64,000 nucleotides of DNA from Escallonia rubra (GCA_033065855.1 JAVXUO010000749.1:1-64000), one strand, 5' to 3'; counted from the stretch's first letter, positions 1-12,084 are shown. Made by a program: numbers and translations. The notes: generated by a model not told the origin, from the letters alone.

Positions 1-558
1 AGGGCAAGTATGCTCAACAAGGTTGTGTGACGCATTGCTTGGCCTGAAATTCTTTTTATTATTCCCAGTTTGTTTTTTCATCGGTAAACCAGTCTTTTGA
101 TTTCTTCTGCTGGCAGCAATAGACTTACCGTATGAGAATAGTGCGGTGGCATGTGAGTCAATAAAATGACACCGGTAACACACACTACGAGGAAGTTATG
201 ATTAACCTTCAGTTTGGTCACTATTAGGTTTGTATGCTCGACTGTTTGGAACAGAAATATACCCATATAGATGTACCCTTTGAAGTTTGAGCCTTGCTTC
301 ACAGCCATTTTATTGGTAGGGACGAGATTAATGAATTATGATCCTTTATTGTAGTACTATCCTTTCTGGACTTTTGCATCTCACGTGTTAAATTCGCATC
401 ATTAGGGTGCCTCAGATGTAGCCCATGTGCAATTAAGCCAAACTAAACAAAGGGCAAACATTGTCACGGCCCTAGAGTTTGACAAGCACAACTCACGCGA
501 ATTGTGCGGCACTTTAGCAAATTACCCCCATGGATGCCTAAGTCAGTCTCACTCCTTC
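1..558. other. Left flank of the CACTA element, no supported gene
   Basis: I see no recognisable coding exon, RNA gene or transposon end in this stretch. A 76-codon open frame at 78-308 on the minus strand has no motif I recognise and no supporting splice context, so it is not called. The last three bases (TTC, 556-558) form the left copy of the target-site duplication of the adjacent CACTA element. Confidence 0.6.
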
Positions 559-571
559 CACTACAAGAAAA
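559..571. repeat. CACTA terminal inverted repeat, left
   Basis: The sequence is CACTACAAGAAAA, preceded by TTC. It is an exact inverted match to 12085-12097. Confidence 0.95.
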
Positions 572-573
572 CA

Positions 574-960
574 GGCTTTTAGCGACGGGGAAATCCGTCG
601 CTAAAAAGCCCAAAATCCGTTGCTAAAAGAATTAGCGACGGATTCACCGTCGCTAAAAATCCCTCGTATAAAAGCCCGTCACTAATAGTTTAGCGACGGA
701 ATTTTTAAATCCGTCGCTAAATATGTAATTTTTACCGACGGATTTATTTTTCATTAGCGACGGATATTCCGTCGCTAATTATATTTTTAGAATTTTAATT
801 TATTTTCTTTTTTGTCAAATTAGCGACGGATTTGATATTTTTGGGACGGAATATTCCGTCGCAAAAAACTTATTTAGCGACGGAATATTCTGTCTCTAAA
901 TAACTGATTGTATGAATACTTTTAGGGACGGAATTAATACGTCGCCAAAAGTCAAAAAAA
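574..960. repeat. Subterminal hairpin array of the CACTA element, left
   Basis: Units of the type TTAGCGACGG and its complement CCGTCGCTAA alternate here, making a run of short palindromes. The first, at 574-610, pairs GGCTTTTAGCGACGG with its complement around a 6-base loop with one bulge. Later ones have loops of 3-10 bases. Known CACTA elements bind their TnpA-type protein at repeated subterminal motifs, so these are the likely protein-binding sites; that role is inferred. Confidence 0.85.
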
Positions 961-1206
961 AATTTGAATTTTTTTTTTCAATTACCAGACCTGTAATACA
1001 ATTTTCAATTCTCAAAAACAACGCGCAATAATAAATAAAGAAAAAAATATATATAATCAATTATAAAAAATATAAAAAAAAAAAAAAACTCATACATGTA
1101 CAAGCCGGGAACCGGATACAGCCGGTTAGGAGAGGGGAGAAGAGTACAAGCCGGGCGCGGGGGGCGGGGGGGGGGGAAGCTAGGAACGGGCACGGGAAGG
1201 GGCTCA

Positions 1207-2866
1207 TCAGGGGTTCCCGAGTCCCGGATCTGGATCCTGCTGATCCGGGGCCGGCTCGGCCTGTCCAGCAGTGCCCTGCTCCCTGATCATCCTCACCACC
1301 ACTGTAGCAATGCGCTGGATCTCCTCGTCGTCCAACTGAGGCCGAGGAGCCGGTGTCTGTGGAGGGGCAGCAGGGGGTGAGGACGCTCCTATCACGGCAC
1401 GAGCAGTCGTGCTAGGCAGGCCGCGTATGCGGCCTTTCGGCCGATTCACGACCTCCGGCGTATCCAGCCATCGCTTCAACCCCCCAGTACTCGCAGCCGT
1501 ACTAGTGGACGCTGATGGCTGTCCGGACTGCTGCTCGGACCCCCTTAGCTGTTCATACGAGGCCTGCAAAAATAGTGGTTTAACGATATGTTAGGGCATT
1601 AATTAACGAAACAGACATTGAGGATAGAAAGAAAAAACATTAACAACTTAAATAAATTGACTCACATCGATCCGCCGGGCAATATCTGAAATATAGTCGC
1701 CCGCCCGGTGCGTCTCGTCCTTGTCCTTCTTCCGCACGTGCGTCTGAGTATAGGTCAGAGCTATGACCTCATCCTCCTCCAGATCCGGGTGCTCGACCGC
1801 GTTCATGTGTCGGACGATGTCGTGTGGCACCGACCCCCCCGTGTGCGTCGGATCTCTGTTCTGTCTGTTCTCAGCCCCGCTCTTACTCTTGGCGTCCCAA
1901 CCTGGATCCGCAGCCCACCGATCTATCATCTCCCCCCATACACGGTGAGATATCCAATGTGGGGGATATCTCGTCATGTCCGTCATCGGGGCACCCGCGG
2001 GCAGCGCCTTCTTCGCCCGGTCCCGTGCATCGTGGAGCCATCGGCGGTAATTCTTGCCGATGTAGGCAAAGAAAGCCTGCTGCCCCAGTACCTGCTGCTG
2101 AGGCGTGTCAAACGTGAACCCCTCCTGTAAGGCATTCAATAACACAAATTAACAACATAAAACAAACTGTAATTTAACATTTACTAACGCTGAAAAAAAT
2201 ACTTCACCGTACCAGCCACTCCTCCCATAGGGCCTCCCTCGCAGCGGCATCCCAGTCCTTCCAGTACAGGCGTGGCTCGAAGAATCGGCCCTTCACAAGA
2301 ACGCCGATCTTCGTCCTCGCCATATTCTCCAGGATCCTGCCAAAGAAGTAATTAAATTAATTAATACAGTTCAAATATAAATTAACACCCCAAAATTTTA
2401 AATATAAGGCATGAGGTGATATTTTTAGTACTTACAGGCCCTCCTGCGTGAGCGTAACTCTCTGTTTACGCTGGGGGTCGATGCGTACCCCGCGTGTCGG
2501 ACCACGGCCTCGTCGAGATCCTACAAAACACAGACATTAATACAGTTCAAATATAAGGCTAGCGAAAATGTACGAAACACCGTTATCAACTATACCTGAG
2601 GTAGAACCCACGGAAGATGGAGAATGCACGCGCGTGTGGGATGAATCTGCGTCGGGCTGGGGCGGCGATGGCTGGGGCGACGGCTGGGGCTGGGGCGACG
2701 GCGATGGTTGGGGCTGGGGCGACGGTGACGGTTAGGGCTGGGGCCCCATCTGCTGTCCGCAATCACTATGTGCCACGTCATCAGTAGGCAATGACAAGGT
2801 AGGACCCACCGGGGAGGAAGCAGCTCGGCGTCCAGCCCGGCCACGAATAGCCCGTATCCTATCCAT
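1207..2866 (-). pseudogene. CACTA second protein (TnpA-like, Transposase_24 type), six exons, early stop
   Basis: In En/Spm elements the TnpA-type protein binds subterminal repeats and assists transposition. I read exons 2866-2596, 2520-2436, 2336-2213, 2124-1666 and 1563-1207, all joined in phase by GT/AG borders, for about 431 codons. The order is a basic N-terminus, a Pro/Gln-rich repeat stretch, and a conserved W-rich core (FFEPRLYWKDW, then PHWISHRVWGEMIDRW and PTHTGGSVPHDIVRHM near residues 140-270) typical of the plant Ptta/En/Spm family. A coiled-coil-like region and acidic/Pro-rich tail follow. Codon 45 (plus strand 2732-2734) is TAA inside the Pro/Gln repeat, where neighbouring units read CAA, so one C-to-T change explains it. 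The remaining frame is open. It lies downstream of the transposase gene on the same strand. I list five coding exons; the stop assignment depends on the start at 2866. Confidence 0.75.
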
Positions 2867-3042
2867 ATCTAACTTCATATAGATTATATACAAAGACATT
2901 AACACGTGAAAAACAATAATTTAGGCATAAATCATCATCGGCACTATATATATATATATGAACGGATGTGCAAAAACACATCAATAAACACCAAGTTCTA
3001 AAATGTTACTACATTTTTCCCGTGATGTTACAACATTACAAG

Positions 3043-6000
3043 TCAATCATTTTCAGTTTGCGAATCATCTTCATCACTTTCCTCGTCGCCCTCTTCTTCG
3101 TGGGACTCGTCGTCCTCTTCATCTTCTAATTCATCCTCTTCATCAGTAGACTCGGTCACATCATCTCCAACACTTTCAACGTCTTCCGCGTCATCATCTA
3201 CGACTTCTTCTCCCACAAGAAGTGTTGTTGGAAGAGGAAGATCGTCCTCCTCGTTGTTGACCTCAACAGGGAACAAGACACGTGGTTGGTCGGCTTGAAA
3301 GGAGTCTAGCTCACTGTCATATGTCACGGGCAATTTCTTGGACTTGATAGTTGTATACCAATGAGATTTGGGATTGGCGACGTCCTCCGCGTAAAAGACT
3401 TGTACAGCTTGACTAGCAAACACAAAGGGCTCGTCTGATGCAAGTCTTGACTTGACATTGACATCTACAATCCCTTGAGAGCTAACACGGATTCCTCTAC
3501 TGCATGTGACATCGAACCACGTACACTTGAACATTACCAGGCGGTTTTGGGAACCCAGATATGTTAGCTCAACAATCTCATCTAGCTCTCCGTAAAAGTC
3601 CATGCAATTCTCGGCATAACAGTCGCCGTTGACCAAGACTCCACTGTTTTGGGTTTGTTTTGTTCGGTCATCATCTTTTACGTTAAACCTAAACCCGTTG
3701 ATGATATAGCCTCCGTAACAGGATGTTTGTTTGTTAGGGCCTTCGGCTAGTAATTTCAAGCAGGAGGCCACTGGTCTATCCATTGACTGAACCTATTGTA
3801 GATGACGGTAAAAATTAAGGATAAATCAGTATACTAATTGGCCACAGAACTGTATATAACACATAATATAATTTCGTTAAATAATCTTACACGGATTTTG
3901 AACCACTGTACAAATTGTGATTTCCGATGAGATTCAAGTCCAGCGGGATCAGTGATTAAAGATTCCGCATCGAACTCACTGCAAACCAATATGCATTTGA
4001 CTCGCTTAACACACACTTTCAATTATGTACAGCAATGTAAGTGAATTAAGACTTTAACTTACTCAACGAATGCCGAAACTTCATCGCAATTTAGAAGGGC
4101 ATATATTGTTGCAGCACTGTACTCTTCATCTGTTAGCCATCGAGTATACGTTCGGCCGAACGGACTACCTGACTGCTTGAATATTGACAATTGCCCTTCC
4201 AAATTTGTGCTTGCTCCGGGATCATTTCGGCCTAGTTGATTTAACCTTGTACCAACATCAGGCCCGAAATATTGACTACAAAAGTTTACAAGTTCTTCCA
4301 TTACGTAAGCCTCCGCAATTGAGCCCTCAACCCGAGCCTTATTACGGACTTTTTTCTTTAAATGGAACATGAACCTAGAAGTTTAGCGAATCGAGTTAGG
4401 TGGAATATCAATGATAACAGATGTCGCATTAAGTGTAAACGAACAACTGTAACAATTTAAGGATTACCTCTCGAAGGGATACATCCACCGATATTGCACG
4501 GGTCCACCCATCTTAGCTTCATATGCCAAGTGAACAGGCAGATGCTCCATTGAATCAAAGAACGAAGGTGGGAAGATTTTCTCCAGCTTGCAAATCGTCA
4601 CCACAATGTTCTTCTCAAGCACTTCCATGTTACTCACCCGGATCGTAGAAGAGCATATATCTCGAAAGAAATGAGATAATTCAGTCAAAGTCTCGCAAAC
4701 AACCCGTGGCAACAGTCCCCGGAAGGCAATAGGAATGAATCTCTCCATGAATACGTGGCAGTCGTGACTCTTCATCCCTTGGAACTTGCATTCCGATACA
4801 TTGCAACAACGAGATATGTTGGACGCAAACCCATCCGGAAGCTTCAAATTCTTAACCCACTGACAGACCTTCTCCACTTGTTTCTTGTCTAGACAGTAAG
4901 GTGCTTTCGGAAGTATGGTCCTCCCACTGACTGTCCGAGGATGCAATTCACGGCGTACACCCAACTGTTGTAGATCCCTTCTCGCTTTAAGGTGATCTTT
5001 CGATTTGCCCTTGACATTCATCACTGTGTTGAACACATTATCAAAAACGTTCTTCTCAATATGCATCACATCCATGTTGTTTCGGATAACGAGCGTCCTC
5101 CAGTAGGCTAACTCCCAGAAGATACAAAATTTTCTCCAGTTGTGCTCTTTCCCGAACCCTGCAATCTTCTGATCCGGCACACCCTTACCGTGTGGTATGT
5201 CAGTATCAAGTGCCTCCAGGTGTGAGAGTACTTCTTCACCAGATGGGTAGTCCAGTGTGACAACCTCACGCTCGATTGTCCCGTCAAATTTATCCTTCTG
5301 CCTACGAAACTGATGGCCCGGTGGCAAAAGCTTACGGTGACATCCGAACCACGAGGCCTTTCCGCCGTGCTTTAACGTATGACCGGGGTTCACGCCCATA
5401 CAAGCAGGGCATGCTAGCTTCCCATGTGTGCTCCAGCCACACGTCATTCCCAATGCGGGGAAATCATGTATAGTCCACATCAAAGCAGCCCTCATCTGAA
5501 AATTTTGTTTAAGGGATGCATCATATGTTTCGACTCCATGATTCCATAATTGTTTTAACTCATCAATCAACGGCCTTAAATACACATCTATGTCCTTACC
5601 GGGACTCTTCGGCCCCGGAATAAGCAACGACAAGAACATATACGGCTTCTTCATGCACATGCCTGGTGGAAGGTTGTAAGGGACAATAATAACAGGCCAA
5701 CAGGAGTAAGGCGTGGTAGACTGACCGAAAGGGTTGAACCCATCGGTTGCCAGACCAAGTCTAACATTCCGAACTTCCTGAGCAAAGACTGGATGCCTGC
5801 GGTCAAACTCCTTCCACGCCTCTCCATCAGCTGGGTGTGTCAGCACATCGGCATCGTTGCTGCGAGTCTCACGGTGAGCCCTCATATGTTCAGCCGTACT
5901 GGAGGAGTAGTACATTCTCTGAAGCCGTGGTGTGACCGGGAAATATCGCAATATCTTCCATGCAATGTTTTTCTTCTTCCCTTTGTCCGGTTTGTACCTC

Positions 6001-6701
6001 GAATGATCACATACTGGACATAGTGACAAATCCTTATTCTCTTTCCAGAATAATACACAATCGTTATTGCACGCATCTATCCGGTCATAGCTCAACCCAA
6101 GTTTCCTCATCATCTTCTTCGCGTCATAGTACGACGGCGGTAGCTTTTCACTTTCGGGCAGTATTTCTTTGATGAAGGTAACAAACTCGTTAAAACCTTT
6201 CTCACTCAGCCCGTGGTCTGATTTCAACTGTAATAACCTACTAACCGCAGACAGCCGTGTGTGTTTCGGAGCTCCATCCCACAGCGGCTCTTCCGCAGCT
6301 CTCAACAACTCATAAAACTGATGAGCCCCCTCGTTCGGCGGTTGTGGACTGTCGTTACCCCAGTCAACATTAGCATGCCCAGCATCCATAATCATATCTC
6401 GGTAATCATATCGTGCCTCCTCCCTAACTTCAGTTTGACTAGCCAGGTTGGACGACAATACTATCGTTTCCCCGTGCTGCGTCCACCTTGTGTATCCACC
6501 CATAAAACCGTACCGACGAAGATGCCATTTTACTTCAATTCTTTTTCTCCAGTGCAACAACTCACATCTACCGCACGGACACCTTATCTTATCAAGGTCA
6601 ACATGTGCAGGATGCGCATAAGCGAAGTCGAGAAATTCGTCAACGCGACACTCAAAATCTTCAGCATTCTTCCTTTTCATCCAACTTCGATCGACTGACA
6701 T
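3043..6701 (-). CDS. CACTA transposase, TNP2 / TnpD type, four exons, open frame of about 1127 codons
   Basis: This is the catalytic transposase of the element. Exons 6701-4468, 4374-4063, 3978-3891 and 3792-3043 join in phase through GT/AG borders with no stop before 3043. Exon 1 starts at the first ATG and opens with a transposase-associated domain (residues about 1-75, with Cys-rich CPCGRCELLHW). The TNP2 domain follows (about 190-560), including CPVCDHSRY, TTPYSCWPVIIVPYNLPP and the MDVMHIEKNVFDNV block. A DUF4218-type region straddles exons 1 and 2 (from MKSHDCHVFMERFIP through GGPVQYRWMYPFER). Exon 4 carries a DUF4216-type region (FKCTWFDV) and a strongly acidic tail of roughly 60 residues. 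This domain order and length match full plant CACTA transposases. The 87-codon-scale introns are AT-rich and short. Nothing in the frame looks degenerate, so the protein may be functional; catalytic residues were not mapped. Confidence 0.88.
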
Positions 6702-6844
6702 GACGACTGAATTATCGTACTGTATACCACCTTCAATAATGACCAGTGATTAGGCATTGCCGATGTAAATATCAATGCATGAATGTTACAACATGTCTAC
6801 ATATTTCCCCTCCACTCTTGAACAGGTAGTGGTCCTATCCCATT

Positions 6845-7120
6845 CAGAAAAGCACATGTTTATAAAACAGTGAATAACTCATGCTTAGTCCCATGTCTGT
6901 GGAAAATTCGGCAGCACCTCCCCGCATTTCTCCAAGTACACGACATCGATTAGGTGTTCTAACATTCATCTAACCTTGCTCAGGAAGGTTTGACGGATGT
7001 TAGAACACCAGATCTGTATGCACCCGGAGAAACACACGAGAACGTGTACCAAATATCCACGACATAGAACATAAAGCATGAGTCAAAACACTGTTTTATA
7101 AACAATTAGCTTTTCCAAAC
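6845..7120. repeat. Imperfect palindrome of about 275 bp upstream of the transposase gene
   Basis: Arms of about 133 bp (6845-6977 and 6985-7118) are inverted copies around a 7-base centre. The innermost 25 bp pair with three mismatches (6953-6977 against 6985-7009, both reading GGTGTTCTAACAT outward). The outer arms share GTTTATAAAACAGTG and ACTCATGCTT in inverted order. The structure begins about 145 bp upstream of the transposase start codon. It could be a small nested foldback element or part of the promoter. Confidence 0.85.
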
Positions 7121-7486
7121 TGTCCAAACTGGACATCCAAAGGCTCATTACAAGGCATTACTTTGTAATGAGTACCTTTGAACGGGAACTAAGGGTTTCT
7201 ATGCATGCATGCGTTCAGAAATTGATAAGATATGCAAGAATCTTTCCGAAATATCAAAACTGCAGAAAGATCGTTCCATATGTTACCAATTCCACATTAA
7301 ATAGAATTCGTTGGCAACGAGTTGAACCATCTCGTTGCCAATGGACTTCTCAAAACAACAACTAATATAAAGAAGGCAGGGTTTGTAAACAACGAGTAAT
7401 TGAACCATCTCTGGGCAACATGGAGTAATTATGGGATGTACAAGGGCTAATTAGGGCTAACTGGGTTATTAGGGTTAATTACGATT

Positions 7487-8110
7487 ATTAATTATAGCTG
7501 ATTAGGGTTGATTAGGACTAATTAGGGTTATTTAGTCCTAATTAGGGTTTAATTGTGCCGAGTAGTGATGATTAGTCCTAATTAGGGCTAATTGGGCTTA
7601 ATTGGGTTATGTTAGGGCTAATTAATGTTAATGAGGGATAGTTTCGGATAATTATAGCTGACTAGGGTTGATTAGGACTAATTAGGGTTATTTAGTCCTA
7701 ATTAGGGTTTAATTGTGCCGAGTAGTGCTGATTAGTCCTAATTAGGGCTAATTAGGCTTAATTGGGTTATGTTAGGGCTAATTAATGTTAATGAGGGCTA
7801 GTTTCGGATAATTATAGCTAATTAGGTTTGATTAGGACTAATTAGGGTTTAATTGTGCCGAGTAGTGATGATTAGTCCTAATTAGGGCTAATTAGGCTTA
7901 ATTGGGTTATGTTAGAGCTAATTAATGTTAATGAGGGCTAGTTTCGAATAATTATAGCTAATTAGGGTTGATTAGGACTAATTAGGGTTATTTAGTCCTA
8001 ATTAGGATTTTGATGGTGCCGAGTAGTGTTGATTAGTCCTAACTAGCGCTAATTAGGCGTAATTGGGTTATGTTAGTGCAAATTATGACTAATTAGGCTA
8101 ACTACAATCA
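7487..8110. repeat. Tandem array, about 160-bp unit, TTAGGG/CTAATTA-rich
   Basis: The landmark GTGCCGAGTAGTG recurs near 7555, 7715, 7855 and 8015, giving four copies with spacings of about 160, 140 and 162 bp. Each unit is built from shorter AATTAGGG-like pieces. The flanks at 7440-7486 and 8110-8290 carry decayed single pieces of the same type. No coding potential is seen. Confidence 0.85.
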
Positions 8111-8284
8111 ATATGCGCATAATTGGGTTCATTTGGGCTAATTTGGGGTAATTACAGCTAATTTGAATTTCATTAGGTTCTTAGGGTTAATTAAAACTAA
8201 TTAGGCTCGTTAGAGCTAATTAGGGTTAATTGATTTACTAAAATATTGTTAATCAGGACTAATTAGGGCTAATTATAGCCAGTG

Positions 8285-8340
8285 CTGGAGCCACGATTAG
8301 ATTCCAGGGGGTGCATGCTAAAAATGTCGCATTAACCTAA
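8285..8340 (+). other. hAT-like terminal fragment
   Basis: The stretch CAGTGCTGGAGCCACG followed by a G-run resembles the start of small plant hAT elements (CAGNGGCGGANCCA type). No matching right end was found, so this is a low-confidence fragment. Confidence 0.3.
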
Positions 8341-8351
8341 CTAACCTAAAT

Positions 8352-8920
8352 TTAATGCACATTCAACAACCTCAATTCTGACACCTCATATAGGGTGTCG
8401 ATATGGTGTCTGATACGTGTCTGACACCTCTGGACACGTGTCCGACACATACCGACACGTGTCCGACGCCTCTGGACACGTGTCCGACGCCTCCGGACAC
8501 GTGTCCGACGCCCACCGACACGCACCTCCAGACACATCGGCATACGTTAATTTGTTTTTTAAATGCTGGACACCGTCGATCAAACGTGGTGTCCGTGTCT
8601 GCGCTAACTAACATGTATCTCAATCCAATTGTGTCTCATCCTCCGTGAACAACCTCAATTCCGACACCTCATATAGGGTGTCGATATGGTGTCCGATACG
8701 TGTCTGACACCTCCGGACACGTGTCCGACACATACCGACACGTGTCCGACGCCTTTGGACACGTGTCCGACGCCCACCGACACGCACCTCCAGACACATC
8801 GGCATACGTTAATTTGTTTTTTAAATGTCGAACATCGTCGATCAGACGTGGTGTCCGTGTCTGCGCTAACTAACAGGTATCTCAATCCAATTGGGTCCCA
8901 TCCTCCGTCAACAATCTCAA
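8352..8920. repeat. 283-bp tandem duplication packed with GACACGTGTC palindromes
   Basis: Two copies start at about 8365 and 8648, each opening with AACAACCTCAATTC. The 10-base palindrome GACACGTGTC occurs four times in the first copy and three times in the second, spaced by about 22 bases with CCGAC between. The core CACGTG is the plant G-box bound by bHLH and bZIP factors; binding here is inferred. Open frames across it are repeat artefacts. Confidence 0.9.
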
Positions 8921-9229
8921 TTCTCAATTCTCAAATGCTCAATGCAATAAAAATTAACAAAAATCACACATTCAATCCAATTGGGTCCTATCCTCCGTCA
9001 ATAATCTCAATATCTCAAATGCTCAATGCACAATTAACAATCTAAAATCATCAATTAACAACCTAAAATCATCAATTAATAATCGCAATTACTTCAAATG
9101 CACAGTTAATAACATAAAATCATCGATCAATAATCACAATTCTAAAATGCACAATTAACAACCTAAAATTATCAAACAAATGATCAATGTTCAAATGGGA
9201 AAAAATTGTTCAAAATTCACATATCCGAT

Positions 9230-10320
9230 GCGCTTGAATTATTTCAATTTAGGGTTCAATTGTATTAGGGCATTCAATTTAGGGTTCAATTAGTTTCATT
9301 TAGGGTTCGGTTCGATTAGGGCATTCAATTTAGGGTTTAATTAGGGTTCAATTACTTCAATTTAGGGTTCAATTAGGGGGTTCTATTGATTCAATTTAGG
9401 GTTCGGTTGATTTGAGGCATTCAATTTAGGGTTCAATTAGTTCAATTTAGGGTTCGATTGGTTTAGGGTATTCAATTGAGGGTTTGGTTGGATTAGGGCA
9501 ATCAATTTAGGGTTTAATTAGGGGTTCAATTAGTTTAATTTAGGGTTCGATTCAATTAGGGCATTCAATTTAGGGTTCAATTACTTCAATTTAGGGTTCA
9601 ATTAGGAGGTTCTATTGATTCAATTTAGGGTTCGGTTGATTTGAGGCATTTAATTTAGGGTTCAATTAGTTCAATTTAGGGTTCGGTTGGATTAGGTCAT
9701 TCAATTAGGGGTTTAATTAGTTTAATTTAGGGTTCGATTCGATTAGGGCATTCAATTTAGGGTTTAATTAGGGTTCAATTACTTCAATTTAGGGTTCAAT
9801 TAGGGGGTTCTATTGATTCAATTTAGGGTTCGGTTGATTTGAGGCATTCAATTTAGGGTTCAATTTAGGGTTCGATTGGATTAGGGCATTCAATTTAGGG
9901 TTCGGTTAGATTAGGGCAATCAATTTAGGGTTTAATTAGGGGTTCAATTAGTTTAATTTAGGGTTCGATTCAATTGGGGCATTCAATTTAGGGTTTAGTT
10001 ACTTCAATTTAGGGTTCAATTATGAGGTTCTATTGATGCAATTTAGGGTTGGGTTGATTTGAGGGATTTAATTTAGGGTTCAATTAGTTCAATTTAGGGT
10101 TCGGTTGGATTAGGACATTCAATTAGGGGTTCAATTAGTTTAATTTAGGGTTCGATTCGATTAGGCCATTCAATTTAAGGTTTAGTTAGGGTTCAATTAC
10201 TTAAGCTTAGGGTCCAATTATGGATCAATTACTTCAATTTAGTGGTCGGTTGAATTGGGATATTCAATTAGGGGGTTCAATAAGTTCAATTTAGGGTTTG
10301 GTTGGATTAGGGCATCAACT
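9230..10320. repeat. TTTAGGGTT-rich tandem array with higher-order unit
   Basis: The motif CAATTTAGGGTTC recurs every 20-30 bases. A larger unit marked by TTCTATTGAT(T/G)CA recurs at about 9381, 9610, 9808 and 10028, a period of roughly 200-230 bp. The heptamer TTTAGGG equals the plant telomere repeat, but here it is embedded in longer A/T-rich units, so it is not a telomere tract. Confidence 0.88.
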
Positions 10321-11760
10321 AATACTAGCAAACAATAAACTTTTGTCCAAAACCAAACCAAATTGACAGACCAAACAAACCACCTCTAGTCTACAGCTTC
10401 AACCAACAATACAAGTGCACGTCGAACGTTTAATTAAATTCAAGGAGACCTCAAAAGAGGGGACGAAGACATGAAAATAAACAAGAAAAACTAACAATAC
10501 AAGAGCAAGGTATTTTGCAGTACATACAAGGCAACCGGCATCACCACCTATATTATCAGATCTTCCTCTCATTACTGTATTAAGCTGACAATGCGGCATG
10601 ATGCAGCATTGTCAGATCTTCCTCTCATTACTGTATTAAGCTAAAGAAAATCAAAACCTAATTCAAATCTTGCTCTCATTGCAAATGAACCAAGCAACCT
10701 CCGGCCTCACGGGATGAAATGTACTAATCTCGTTTTCTTAAAATCGCAAATTACTCATTCTTGAGCATCTCTCATCGAATCACCTCAACCCACAATGCCA
10801 ATGCAATTGTAACCTGACTTGTCCTTGAGACAAGAAGATGATCGATATCTAGATATGGTTATTATCTCTGATTTATGAGTGTCTCTAAGGCGTTTATAAA
10901 GATAAAATGATTGGCATAACGAGTAAGCGACAAGTTTCAATAATCTTTAACTCACCGAATGTCATTAATAACAATTACCAAAAATTACTAGTGATCAAAT
11001 ATAATTCACTTTAGAGTATATATACGATACAAGTATAGTTACTAGTAACATAACATAATGAAGAATATTTTCAGGCTTTATCTTATCTTATACCATACAA
11101 ATGTATGGGTTTAACAAAATTTTCTCACTTCCAACTTCAAGAGGGCTCATATGTGAAGAATGTAATCATTTTCATTTCCACAATATTCACGTGTGGTTTT
11201 CCTGAAAATATAAAACCCATTTTCTAGTTCCCTCAGTGTCTAGACCAGTAGGCTCACTACCTGTCATCACCACCCATTATTGATTGAACCCTCGACAGTG
11301 TGGATTTTGTGGACAACTGTAAGTAGTTACTGGCTTACTGCTACACTAAAAATTCTGGTTTTTAGTTCATAGTTTACTAAACTAAGCCAAACTGAACCTC
11401 ACAAATCACCACCCTTCATGATCCCCTATTCTGATTGGGATCCCTTCTAAGGAAATACAATCGCTCAAATAACCCAATTACTCATTATTAACATCATTAC
11501 AATTTTCATGAAACGAAAAACAACCAACATACCTCTAGGTTTTAAAGATGGGCGACGCGACAGTGGCGGCGGTGGTGCTCCGGTTTTGAAGATGGGCGGC
11601 AGTGGCGGCGTCGGTGGCGGTGGCAGGCTATACCAACGTCCGGGGCTGGGTTGTCGGGGATGGCGACGGAGGTGGCAACGGAGGAGATATCGTCGGTGAG
11701 CGTTAATAGAGAGAGAGAGAGAGAGAAACGGGAGAAAGAAAAGCAGATGGAGCGGGTTTT
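10321..11760. other. Non-coding part of the CACTA 5' arm
   Basis: No gene is seen. A 30-bp direct repeat beginning CAGATCTTCCTCTCATTACT occurs at about 10557 and 10612. A GC-rich GGCGGTGG-type stretch at 11540-11700 gives chance open frames. Confidence 0.6.
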
Positions 11761-11769
11761 TTTAAGACC

Positions 11770-12083
11770 TCTACCGCCGGAACCCTGCCGTCGGTAAAAC
11801 TCCGTCGGCAAAACCCTATTTTCACCGACGGGTTGTTTTACCGACGGAATCATTCCGTCGCCTATATATTTTTTAAAATCATTGAAAATTAAAAAAACCT
11901 ATAAAAAATTTAACGGCGATTTATTTCGTAGGTAAAACACCGTCGCTGAAAATATGTCGGTAAAATGTTTTAACGTCAGATTTTTTCGTCGTTAAATAGG
12001 TTTACCGATGAATTTTCATCGACGGTTGTATCCGTCGCTGAAAGGACTTTTAGCGACGGAATTTCGTCCGTCGCTAATTCTTT
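11770..12083. repeat. Subterminal hairpin array of the CACTA element, right
   Basis: ACCGACGG and GCGACGG units with their complements recur here as on the left end, including a pair just inside the terminal repeat (12050-12076). They are the likely binding sites for the element's TnpA-like protein, by analogy with En/Spm. Confidence 0.8.
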
Positions 12084-12084
12084 C

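Noticed and set aside
8352..9045. Overlapping open frames on both strands
   Set aside because: They arise from the GACACGTGTC repeat, which reads open in several frames; the peptides are simple Asp-Thr-Cys-Pro type repeats.
9230..10320. Interstitial telomere tract
   Set aside because: The TTTAGGG heptamers are not in direct tandem; they sit inside longer units with a 200-230 bp higher-order period within a CACTA element.
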